From Bacteroidales bacterium (GTDB lineage: Bacteria > Bacteroidota > Bacteroidia > Bacteroidales > JAADJA01), in assembly GCA_030596605.1 (NCBI GenBank), contig JAUVJI010000024.1:1-39644 (forward strand): a stretch of 39,644 nt of DNA, read 5' to 3'. A model generated the notes under the pieces. That model did no database searches and was not told the DNA's origin. It worked only from the letters and a program-made list of their open reading frames with translations. Numbering within the stretch: position 1 is the stretch's first letter; each line of letters starts with the position of its first letter. Positions 25,712 to 32,988 of this stretch are shown piece after piece. The position numbers and the translations under genes were made by a program.

Positions 25712-26790
25712 TTATTTTACAGTTTTCCTTATTTTCCCGAACAGAACATTTGCCTTTGATACCTTGTCCTGGTAAGCAAGAGGTTTAACATTAATGATAT
25801 TATGAATATCCTGTTCTGAAAGTTCAAGTTTTTTTTAACAAACTCCATATTAGCTGGATTGTTTTGTAAATTATCTTTTTTATGAATTTCAAGTGCTTGT
25901 TCTCTTGAAATTTCATTGTTTCTTACCATTGTACTTAATTGAACAATCCTTCTTGAATATCCAAAACGGTGTTCGCGGATAAAATTGGTAAATGGTTCAG
26001 CGAGGCAGTCGAAATGTTTTGTATATCCTGATGATTCTATATCTTCCCAATCCATCTCGTGTTTAATAATATCTCCCATTTCCCGGTCAGTTGGATTTTC
26101 GATATAAAACAATGGGTCTATCTTTTTACCAAAGCGGCCTGTTTTTGTATAATAATAATTTGTAAAATAGTTTTGGCGCGGATAAATCAAAAATCGTCGG
26201 ATGTCTTCCTTAGTTAAATCATCAGACTCATTCAGGATGTATTTCAACCTGACCGTGTCATAAATATTTTCAGGTGTAAACGAATCATTTTCCAAAGGAG
26301 AGTGCCCGAGTAATATTAGAGGGATTTTATAAGACTCTGATATTTTGAGCATGCTATTCATTATTCCGATTCCGCAAACACCACAAATTTCACCCGATTT
26401 TATCAGAGTTTTACGGTAAACTTTTTTCAATAGTGATTGAGAAGGCTTGACAAAATGATGGTCAACACCTGCTTTTTGAATAGCACGATTAATATTCTTT
26501 AAAGCTAATTCGCTGAAAAACCCATTATCATAAGTGTAAGTTAATACCTTTAAATTGTAAACTTTTGTTGCCAAATATAGGATGTATGTGCTGTCTTTAC
26601 CTCCGCTCAGGGGTACCAAGGCATCGTAATTCCGATTTTTACTTTTCGCTTTTCTAAAATGATTTAACAGTTTTTTTTCTCCGAGAGGACGAAATTTGTT
26701 TCCTTCAATGCATCTGTTGCACAATCCATCCTTATTGATGGATGTACCCGGAACATTTTCCGTTAAAATACATTTAGTACAAGTTTTCAT
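25712..26790 (-). CDS. WbpG/PseA-type ATP-pyrophosphatase, frameshifted near the 3' end
   Basis: The family amidates sugars (N-acetyl sugar amidotransferase) in LPS or flagellin glycan synthesis. Two N-terminal Cys pairs (C4/C7 and C24/C27) suggest a zinc site. The PP-loop LSGGKDS follows at 61-67, then a CGVCG motif near 136 and a C-terminal EISREQALEIHKKDN block. A run of eight A on the minus strand (25829-25836) breaks the last part. As read, the frame ends at 25729 with an atypical tail (NLNFQNRIFIISL). One base more in the run gives KKLELSEQDIHNIINVKP and a stop at 25712, clearly the true tail. No HisH/HisF-like partner is in the window. Error, pseudogene or slippage are all possible. 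Confidence 0.85.
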
Positions 26791-27317
26791 TTTAATTCTT
26801 TTATATCAAATACTGAATTAATAATTGATATTGCATTTAGTAACCTGATCTTTCCCGTCCCGCTGATAATTTTATAAGGTAAATCCCTTTTCTCCATTTC
26901 TTTCAAATATAGTTCAAATATTTCCTTTCTATTATCAGGATGCTCACGTAGCGGATCCGGTTGCCAGGGCAGGTCAATATTTGTCAATAAATAGAGATCG
27001 TATTTGTGATTTTCTATTTGTTCGAGTATCCATGGATGGCAACGGCTATATTTAAATTCACACCATATTTTTGTTACAATAAGCTCTGTATCGCAGAATA
27101 AAATTTTGTTTGCTTTAATAATCAGATTATTTTCTGTTTCAAGTTGTTGTTTAGCAATTAACAGGATGTCATCATAGATATATTCCCGATCCAGATTTTC
27201 AAGATAGTAACGTGAAACCTCCGGAACCCAGGTAGTATGATAATGTTTTGCCAGCGATTCCGCCAATTCTGATTTGCCTGTACTTTCAGGTCCTGTTATA
27301 GCTATTCGTTTTATCAT
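26787..27317 (-). CDS. NadR-like P-loop kinase
   Basis: A 176-residue protein with GPESTGKSE (9-17) as Walker A, WVPEVSRYYLE near 31, and late WQPDPLREHPDNR, all typical of the ribosylnicotinamide-kinase domain of NadR. The usual reaction is phosphorylation of nicotinamide riboside to NMN. It lacks the helix-turn-helix and adenylyltransferase parts of full NadR. The PnuC gene upstream and the ATG overlap with the ATP-pyrophosphatase start support co-expression. A different vitamin substrate, such as thiamine, cannot be excluded because a thiamine-binding-like gene is in the same run. Confidence 0.8.
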   Translation of the reverse strand: MIKRIAITGPESTGKSELAESLAKHYHTTWVPEVSRYYLENLDREYIYDDILLIAKQQLETENNLIIKANKILFCDTELIVTKIWCEFKYSRCHPWILEQIENHKYDLYLLTNIDLPWQPDPLREHPDNRKEIFELYLKEMEKRDLPYKIISGTGKIRLLNAISIINSVFDIKELK

Positions 27318-27369
27318 TTGTTTAGACGTCAGAAGTCAGAAGACAGTCCATCCGACTCTGGAAGGTCTT

Positions 27370-28005
27370 TCAAACTCCGGATATAATTTTTAATTTCTTT
27401 TTCCAGGCCATGTAACCCATTACTGCGATAATTAAAAATACGAAAAACTGGAAGCTGGTAAATACTAAGCCCTTATAAGCATAAAGTGGTACAGATATAA
27501 TATCTCCGATTATCCATAAAATCCAATTTTCTATTTTTTTAAATGCCATCAACCACATAGCAACTATAAATATTGCTGTTGTAAAAGTATCGATATACGG
27601 AACGCTTGTTGACCAATATTCAATATCATCTTGTTTAAATATCTTTAATAAAGCAATAATTACAATCATTGAAATTATAAACATTCCAGTTGCAATAAAC
27701 CAATCTTTTTTACAACATGCAGTAATCTTTAAAGTGGGTTGTTCTTTTTTTCGTGTCCATTTGTACCAGCCGTAAACACTCATGATGAAATAAAAGAGAT
27801 TAATTCCGGCATCGGCATATAGTTTAATCCCAAAGCAGATGTAGACATAAATCAATACACTGATTATTCCTGTTGGATAAACAAGAATTCTTTCCTGCTT
27901 GGCAAACCAAACGCTCAATAAACCAAATGCAACTGCAACTAATTCAAGCCAGGTTGTATTTAAAATATTCGACCAGAGTGTTTCAATTATTGAAGCTACC
28001 AGCAT
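27370..28005 (-). CDS. pnuC: PnuC-family vitamin transporter
   Basis: A 211-residue inner-membrane protein with about seven hydrophobic segments. TTWLELVAVAFGLLSVWFAK, YGWYKW near 76 and the late WILWIIGDIISVPLYAYKG match the PnuC fold, which moves nicotinamide riboside down its gradient, or thiamine or riboflavin in related members. Substrate trapping then needs a kinase, and a NadR-like kinase gene follows 52 bases on. The adjacent thiamine-binding-like gene keeps PnuT (thiamine) as an alternative. The short gap holds a GTCAGAA direct repeat at 27328-27341. Confidence 0.87.
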   Translation of the reverse strand: MLVASIIETLWSNILNTTWLELVAVAFGLLSVWFAKQERILVYPTGIISVLIYVYICFGIKLYADAGINLFYFIMSVYGWYKWTRKKEQPTLKITACCKKDWFIATGMFIISMIVIIALLKIFKQDDIEYWSTSVPYIDTFTTAIFIVAMWLMAFKKIENWILWIIGDIISVPLYAYKGLVFTSFQFFVFLIIAVMGYMAWKKKLKIISGV

Positions 28006-28021
28006 TTTAAAATTTTAAATT

Positions 28022-28264
28022 CTAACGAAGGTCCGCATTAATAACTTTCAAGATAAACACTGAATGGGGCAATTCAAATGAATTGTGAATCTCGGATGTC
28101 AGAATTTTCATCACTTCAAAATATTCACCAAATACTTGTGTACTCATGCCATTGGTGACACATTCAATATCATCGTAATTGTTCAATCGTTTAATAAAGT
28201 CCAATATGGGTGTAACAAATTCAGGACGTAACGGGTAATAACTAACCTCAACAGATACATTCAT
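28022..28264 (-). CDS. Small thiamine-binding-like (YkoF/MTH1187 family) protein
   Basis: An 80-residue protein with the pattern of the MTH1187/YkoF-like ferredoxin fold: an N-terminal strand (NVSVEVSYYPLRPEFVTPI), the middle block ECVTNGMSTQVFGEY and a helix of EVMKILTSEIHNSF type. Some members bind thiamine or thiamine phosphate; others are of unknown role. No TPP riboswitch signature was found in the short upstream region. It is first in the run and 16 bases from pnuC, which links it to vitamin uptake by position. Confidence 0.7.
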   Translation of the reverse strand: MNVSVEVSYYPLRPEFVTPILDFIKRLNNYDDIECVTNGMSTQVFGEYFEVMKILTSEIHNSFELPHSVFILKVINADLR

Positions 28265-28350
28265 GATTATTAAAGTTTAGATTAGCAAAAATACATTTCT
28301 CATCAGAACATGACAATAATTTGTTAATTTTGAACTAAAAAAATGAAAAA

Positions 28351-28899
28351 ATGAAAAAATCAGCTATTTATATATTTTCAATTATTTTGGCCATAGCGCT
28401 TAGTAGTTGCTTAACCGTTGAAAAAAAGGAATACACGTTTGAACTGAAAGACAATAGTTCAGGTACTTTGACAATTAAGTTTATCAATATCCTTTCGATG
28501 AAAGATGATACTGCCGATATTTCCGAAATAGATTTCAGCGAATTGATCAATGGTTATATTGATGGTGACGGGATAGATCAGGATTTCCCGGATGCCATCA
28601 TCAGAAGTAAAAAATTATTTGAGGAGAATGGTGTTCTTTGTGGTGAAGTTATTATTGATTTTAATAATTTAAGAAATGTCGGGCTTTTTCAATATGATAG
28701 CAAAAGTCCTTATATGTTTAACATAGGGAGTTTTCTTGAAAGCGAGACTTTTTTGAGTTCCAATGGAGAATATGGTGGTGATGTGATGCCTGTGGTTTTC
28801 TGGCCAAAATCCTTAAAATCCTTAAAAGTTTCAACATACATTACAAGCCCCGATGACTCTACTGTTGGATTGTTAGCGGAATTTAATAAATGGAACTAA
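28351..28899 (+). CDS. Lipoprotein of unknown function
   Basis: A 182-residue protein with a lipoprotein signal (LALSSC-type box, Cys20). The body opens YTFELKDNSSGTLTIKFINI. Acidic and strand-rich stretches follow, with a late VMPVVFWPKSLKSLKVSTYI. I do not recognise a family. It is divergent from the vitamin-transport run, with an 86-base gap between starts, and its own hairpin and T-run stand 79 bases past the stop. Confidence 0.75.
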   Translation: MKKSAIYIFSIILAIALSSCLTVEKKEYTFELKDNSSGTLTIKFINILSMKDDTADISEIDFSELINGYIDGDGIDQDFPDAIIRSKKLFEENGVLCGEVIIDFNNLRNVGLFQYDSKSPYMFNIGSFLESETFLSSNGEYGGDVMPVVFWPKSLKSLKVSTYITSPDDSTVGLLAEFNKWN

Positions 28900-29200
28900 G
28901 AGACTGTTTAAAAATCTCAAATTAATATTTTGAATAAAGTAATTTAAAATTGTCAAAAAAGTTTGTATTCTATTAATAATCAATTCGTTTTTCCCTAGCC
29001 CTAAAGGGTACGAATTGATTTTTTGCATTCCCTCTACAGACTGTGTGAAAACATAAGTATAATTTTGCTACGGCATTTATGCCGTAGAATATATTAGTAT
29101 AATGAATCTGGGCTTTAGCCCTTAACTTGCTGGCATTAAGGGCTAAAGCCCAGTATTTGGTTTCGTTTTTTACTACTCATTCAATACATACCGGCAGGAG
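28900..29200. repeat. Gene-free stretch with three strong palindromes
   Basis: No gene is seen here. Three inverted repeats follow one another: an 11-bp arm pair at 28978-29020 (AATCAATTCGT/ACGAATTGATT); a 9-bp palindrome CTACGGCAT/ATGCCGTAG at 29068-29087; and a perfect 18-bp stem at 29108-29153 (CTGGGCTTTAGCCCTTAA and its complement, loop of ten). The first and third both contain the core AGCCCT. Such clusters look like REP or BIME-type intergenic elements. No transposase is next to them. Confidence 0.75.
28978..29026 (+). terminator. Hairpin and T-run after the lipoprotein gene
   Basis: The 11-bp stem AATCAATTCGT/ACGAATTGATT with an inner CCCT/AGGG pairing is directly followed by a run of six T that overlaps the stem base. 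It is the best terminator candidate for the lipoprotein gene, although it also belongs to the palindrome cluster. Confidence 0.55.
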
Positions 29201-29583
29201 ATGTACGACGATTATTACCAGCTGATAAATGTGTATTATAAATTATACCAGTCCGGTTTTGAAATTGACAGTATATCGGAGGCCCAGAAATCAACATTAT
29301 ATTCGATCTACCTGATCCGGAAACCTTTACCTCGGAGTATATTAAACTCTATCCCAATCCTGCAAGGGATTACATTGTTGTTGAACTAATGATAGGAAAT
29401 GTAAGCGGGGCAACCATCAAGCTGTTCGATAACCAGGGAAGGCCCCTAGGAACAGTTGAGATGCCTGCAAAACAACAGCATTATGTTTTGCAGCTCAAAG
29501 ACCTTAAAACAGGTATTTATTACCTCAAGGTTGAACAGAACGGCAAAACACTGGAAAGCAAAAAGTTCAGCAAAATGAATTAA
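29201..29583 (+). pseudogene. Broken remnant of a T9SS-sorted protein
   Basis: The last 105 codons (open from 29269) read as a complete type A sorting domain: DLPDPETFTSEYIKLYPNP, then ATIKLFDNQGRPLGTVEM and KTGIYYLKVEQNGK. This frame has no start of its own; a TGA lies at 29266-29268. A second frame opens at 29201 with MYDDYYQLINVYYKLYQSG and overlaps it, so the two may be parts of one gene joined by a frameshift. The upstream body of the protein is missing and is replaced by the palindrome cluster. It could be the end of a gene cut down by deletion. Confidence 0.7.
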
Positions 29584-29589
29584 CAATCA

Positions 29590-29627
29590 AAAAGGTAACC
29601 GGATTTACATTTATCCGGTTGCCTTTT
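29590..29627 (+). terminator. Strong terminator-like stem between T9SS genes
   Basis: AAAAGG-T-AACCGGAT pairs with ATCCGGTT-G-CCTTTT, a 15-bp stem with one U-G pair and an 8-base loop. The right arm ends in four T. It is 7 bases past the remnant's stop codon. Its survival suggests that the remnant was an active transcription unit. Confidence 0.7.
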
Positions 29628-29628
29628 G

Positions 29629-29636
29629 TATATTTG
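29629..29636 (+). promoter_or_regulatory. -7 element directly after the terminator
   Basis: TATATTTG matches TAnnTTTG and ends eight bases before ATG 29645 of the next gene. No clean -33 box was found. The start site would fall very close to the ATG. Confidence 0.45.
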
Positions 29637-29644
29637 TGGTTACT

Positions 29645-31153
29645 ATGAAAAAACCGGTTGTTTTAATAATTTTCTTTTTACTCTTGTTATTTAGATCATT
29701 CCCACAGGAGCCGGTGTATTTTAATAATATATACCAGCACGATAACAACTTTGCCATTGGGATGACCATCCTGCAAACCGAAGGTGGATATGTCGGTTAT
29801 GGTGGAACTGAAGAGCCGGGTAACATCGGGCAGATGTTATTATTTTTTAAGATTAGCCATAGTGGAAACGAGTTGATCTGGAAACCATTCGGGGAGAATT
29901 ATCATGACTATTTCTATGGTAATGTTGGGGGAGCTATGATAAAGACCAGTGATGGAAACTTTACTTTGGCTTGTCATTACGGATATAATGATCTTGCTTA
30001 TGCCTCCTTAATTAAACTAAATGCCAATTTAGATACAATTTGGAAGAAGGATTATAATTTTCAAACATATACCATTGGAATTAATTGCACTGAATCAAGC
30101 GACAAAGGATTTTTAGTTACCGGGTGGGTATGGGAATCAGGTCCCAATCTTGATGTATTACTTCTGAAAACAGACAGTTTGGGCAACTATCAGTGGCACC
30201 AGATTTATGGTGGAGACCTTGTTGAACATGGTCAAAATGTAATAGAAACACAAGATGGCGGCTATTTAATTGGTGGTTTTATTTATGACCCGGCCGTTTA
30301 TCACACACTGGATGCTATGGTAATCAAAACAGACAGCCTCGGAAACGAAGAATGGACAGAGTTTTATGGTAATCCCTGGGTGGATGATGGTATGGCACTG
30401 GTGGCTTTGGCAGATGATGGGAATTTTTTGGTGGCTACGGTGTATGGGGAAGCAGAATTCTCATCCACGTATAGGTATGGAAGACCTTGGGTGATCAAAA
30501 TTAATAACACAGGTCAAATAGTTGAGCAAACTAAAGTTGGAGATGTAAGGTTAGAAATCCATCTTAAAAATTTCAGATTGGTAGATAATGGTTATTTGTT
30601 ATCCGGGTTTTCTTATGAAACAGATACATTTACATATCAATACTATTCTGGATGGATGATGAAGGTGGATAATAATATAGATAGTATATGGTATCATGAT
30701 TATATTCACGAGGATGAGAATTGGGAAAGTTTTTTATATGATGCCAGTCCAACTTTCGACAAAGGCTACATAGCCATAGGCAAGGCCCGCCCAGATATGG
30801 GAGGCAACAATAAAATGTGGATTTTAAAAGTAGATAGTTTGGGTTGCGATACGCCGGGGTGTATAACCACCGTAATAAATGAGGAAGTATTTGTCAGGGA
30901 AACTGGGGAGTTGAGAGTGTGGCCTAATCCAACGAATGGAAAGTTCGATGTTCGAAGTTTGATGTTCGAAGTTGCCGGAACAAAAATCATAAGGGTTTAT
31001 AATTCGCAGGGGGTGAAGGTGGAGGAGGTTAAAGTGCCGGATGGAATTGAAGTAATGACAATAGATGTTTCCGGTTATAATAATGGGTTGTATTTTCTTC
31101 AGCTTATTGTATCAAATGAGGTTGTTGATACAGTGAAATTTCTAAAGAATTAA
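29645..31153 (+). CDS. Exported repeat protein with T9SS type A sorting domain
   Basis: A 502-residue protein with a signal peptide (MKKPVVLIIFFLLLLFRSFP). The body contains beta-propeller-like repeats of 50-60 residues, each with a KTDSLGN..W turn (seen near 180, 235 and again late). The C-terminal sorting domain begins at LRVWPNPTNGKFDVRS, near residue 420, and ends VDTVKFLKN. The start is ATG 29645; the GTG at 29636 would add three residues. The ligand is unknown. Its sorting domain contains a tandem 13-base repeat. Confidence 0.85.
   Translation: MKKPVVLIIFFLLLLFRSFPQEPVYFNNIYQHDNNFAIGMTILQTEGGYVGYGGTEEPGNIGQMLLFFKISHSGNELIWKPFGENYHDYFYGNVGGAMIKTSDGNFTLACHYGYNDLAYASLIKLNANLDTIWKKDYNFQTYTIGINCTESSDKGFLVTGWVWESGPNLDVLLLKTDSLGNYQWHQIYGGDLVEHGQNVIETQDGGYLIGGFIYDPAVYHTLDAMVIKTDSLGNEEWTEFYGNPWVDDGMALVALADDGNFLVATVYGEAEFSSTYRYGRPWVIKINNTGQIVEQTKVGDVRLEIHLKNFRLVDNGYLLSGFSYETDTFTYQYYSGWMMKVDNNIDSIWYHDYIHEDENWESFLYDASPTFDKGYIAIGKARPDMGGNNKMWILKVDSLGCDTPGCITTVINEEVFVRETGELRVWPNPTNGKFDVRSLMFEVAGTKIIRVYNSQGVKVEEVKVPDGIEVMTIDVSGYNNGLYFLQLIVSNEVVDTVKFLKN
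30947..30973 (+). repeat. Tandem 13-base repeat inside a sorting domain
   Basis: GATGTTCGAAGTT occurs twice, at 30947-30959 and 30961-30973, 14 bases apart. It encodes FDVRSLMFEV in an otherwise normal type A sorting domain, with the second copy read in a shifted frame. It looks like a simple repeat that expanded within coding DNA. Confidence 0.75.
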
Positions 31154-31179
31154 AAATGCTCCCAAAGTTTTGAGAGCAT
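31151..31179 (-). terminator. Terminator of the ECF sigma operon
   Basis: On the minus strand, ATGCTC-T-CAAA pairs with TTTG-G-GAGCAT around AC. A U-G pair completes an 11-bp stem, followed at once by five T. On the plus strand the same position has a C-A mismatch and no T-run, so it works best for the minus-strand operon. Confidence 0.7.
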
Positions 31180-31209
31180 AATCCAATTAATATTTACTTA
31201 ACCAAAGTA

Positions 31210-31719
31210 TTATCTTCTTTGATCAGAGTGAGGTCCTCGGCTGTCATCTCTTGGCCCGGCAAGTCTTTTCATCAGTTCAATTTTGAATTCCCTTTCTGCT
31301 TCCATTAGCAAGAGTATCTTTTTTGATGGAAGTATCTGGTTTAATTCGTTGATAAATTCCTTTTTCAGGTTCAACATGTTTTGTTCCTGGTTCAATCGGG
31401 CATATACAAATTCTTCAGCCTCATCGTCAGTTAAATTCTGCAGATTTTCTGCTATATCGCGGGTTTTTTCCCTGAATTCTTTCTGGGAATTTTCCACTTT
31501 AGTTTCATGTTCATTGTATATCGGCCAAAACTTTTCAGCTTCGTCAGGACTTAAATCCAACTTATCAGTTAGAAATGCTATTTTATGAGATTTTATTTTT
31601 TCCTTGTGCTGATAGGCTTTTCCGTGTCTTTCTTCGTATTGAGCCATTGAAACTTGAGCTATTAGTAATGTAAGTGTTACTAATGCTATACCCTGGAGTA
31701 TTACTTTATTTCTTTTCAT
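31210..31719 (-). CDS. Spy/CpxP-like periplasmic protein of a sigma operon
   Basis: A 169-residue exported protein (signal peptide ends VSMAQYEERHG, near 26). It is almost all helix: KIAFLTDKLDLSPDEAEKFW, then KVENSQKEFREKTRDI, and QILPSKKILLLMEAERE. This DLSPDEAEKFWPIYNE type is seen in Bacteroidota as the third gene of ECF operons, often annotated as a sensor of the sigma factor; it resembles Spy/CpxP chaperones. The His- and Arg-rich tail could bind metal. It stands 11 bases after the membrane gene and is followed by a terminator. Confidence 0.8.
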   Translation of the reverse strand: MKRNKVILQGIALVTLTLLIAQVSMAQYEERHGKAYQHKEKIKSHKIAFLTDKLDLSPDEAEKFWPIYNEHETKVENSQKEFREKTRDIAENLQNLTDDEAEEFVYARLNQEQNMLNLKKEFINELNQILPSKKILLLMEAEREFKIELMKRLAGPRDDSRGPHSDQRR

Positions 31720-31730
31720 AGTTTTATATT

Positions 31731-32234
31731 TTAAAGATTAAATATTAATTCTGTTTCAAAATTTTCATCTGATAAATAGTCAATGATTTCACCTTCAGTA
31801 ATGGTAGTATCAGTATAGATTTCGTTTTCATAATAATTGTAAGTATCCTGACCGTTTTCTGCAAATAATATTTCAATAATTATCGCTTCATCCATATCAT
31901 AGATGAGTTCGGGGGATTCCTCTAAAATGTCATCAATAGTTATATCGGAAAATAATTGAAATTCCTGATCAGCCGGTTTAATAAAAACAAATAATCCAAT
32001 AATGATTAAAATAAAAGCAAGTCCGGTTGTCAAGGAATATCTCGGTTGTTTTAAAAGTATCAAAAATTGCTCAAAGATTGAAATACCTTTTGATTTGGCC
32101 AAAACCTTTTCCTGAATAGCTGTTGGCAATTCTTCGAAATAACCATCGGGAACTTTAAATGGATTTTGCTTCTTTATTTTAGATAGTTCAGGAGCAAATC
32201 TCTCAAAATTTATATGTTCTTTATTTTTTTTCAC
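31731..32234 (-). CDS. Single-pass membrane protein, probable anti-sigma partner
   Basis: A 167-residue protein with a cytoplasmic N-terminal part (NPFKVPDGYFEELPTAIQEK, about 24-43), one membrane segment (LTTGLAFILIIIGLFVFI, about 68-86) and a very acidic outer part. The position between an ECF sigma factor and a Spy-like gene, with a cytoplasmic N-terminus and a single helix, is the classical anti-sigma layout. The ZAS-type zinc motif is absent. The role as regulator is inferred from context and topology. Confidence 0.65.
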   Translation of the reverse strand: MKKNKEHINFERFAPELSKIKKQNPFKVPDGYFEELPTAIQEKVLAKSKGISIFEQFLILLKQPRYSLTTGLAFILIIIGLFVFIKPADQEFQLFSDITIDDILEESPELIYDMDEAIIIEILFAENGQDTYNYYENEIYTDTTITEGEIIDYLSDENFETELIFNL

Positions 32235-32277
32235 TTTTTGTGATTTTGCTGTTTTGATAATATTTATTAATAATGGT

Positions 32278-32826
32278 TTAATGGTTTTTTAAATTATTTT
32301 CAATTTTTTTTACTGCAAAATGGTAAGAGGCCTTTAATGCCCCGATTGACGTACCAAATATTTCTGAAATCTCTTCATAGGTCATTTCATCAAAATACTT
32401 CATGTTAAAAACCAATCTTTGTTTCTCAGGCAGCGATAATATGGCTTTCTGCAGTTTTAATTGAATCTCATCACCTGTAAAAAAATTATCGTCTTCCAGG
32501 TTTTTAGCCAATTGGTTTTCATAATCATTAATGGGCAATAAATATTTTCTTTTTTTCTTTTTCAGGAAGGAAAGGGTTTCATTTGTCGCTATCCGGTAAA
32601 TCCAAGTGTAAAGTTTTGAATCATGACGAAATTGATTTAAGTTTTTCCAAACTTTAATAAATGTTTCCTGGACCAGGTCATCAGCATCATCATGATCAAA
32701 TACCATTCGCCTGATATGTTTATAAACTTGTTCTTGATACTTCCTAACAAGTAAGTTAAATCCGTAATTCCCGGATTCAGGATTACGGCACATTTCCAGT
32801 ATTTTATCGTCAGAATTGTGAGTCAA
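32278..32826 (-). CDS. ECF-type RNA polymerase sigma factor
   Basis: A 182-residue sigma-70 family protein. Region 2 has DDADDLVQETFIKVWKNL near 44-61 and the -10 binding LYTWIYRIATNETLSFLKK near 72. Region 4 has LPEKQRLVFNMKYFDEMTYEEISEI-like helices near 132-160 (FNMKYFDEMTYEEIS, then GTSIGALKASYHFAVKK). It should guide polymerase to the genes of an envelope stress response. The membrane protein 43 bases downstream is its likely partner. It is divergent from the small outer-membrane gene, which may be a target. Confidence 0.9.
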   Translation of the reverse strand: MTHNSDDKILEMCRNPESGNYGFNLLVRKYQEQVYKHIRRMVFDHDDADDLVQETFIKVWKNLNQFRHDSKLYTWIYRIATNETLSFLKKKKRKYLLPINDYENQLAKNLEDDNFFTGDEIQLKLQKAILSLPEKQRLVFNMKYFDEMTYEEISEIFGTSIGALKASYHFAVKKIENNLKNH

Positions 32827-32954
32827 TGTATTTCAATATTAGATTGACGAAATTACCAAGTAATTTTGAAATGTTTGACTTTAAAAACTATTCTGGGTTT
32901 AATCTCGTTACAAGTTTAAGGTAATCAATAAAGATTGGTACGGTTTTTTCTTAG

Positions 32955-32983
32955 TTTGAAATTCACATTTTTTATTAATTTTG
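32955..32983 (+). promoter_or_regulatory. Promoter with -33 and -7 boxes before the outer-membrane gene
   Basis: TTTG at 32955-32958 and TAATTTTG at 32976-32983 match the -33 and -7 boxes, with 17 bases between. The -7 box ends five bases before ATG 32989, so the transcript would be almost leaderless if that ATG is used. Confidence 0.5.
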
Positions 32984-32988
32984 CAATA

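Noticed and set aside
27328..27347. GTCAGAA direct repeats as a possible small CRISPR-like or regulatory array
   Set aside because: Only two units and part of a third are present, with no spacers; it is a simple sequence repeat.
28265..28350. Possible TPP riboswitch before the thiamine-binding-like gene
   Set aside because: The gap is 86 bases, shared with the divergent lipoprotein gene, and shows none of the conserved TPP aptamer blocks.
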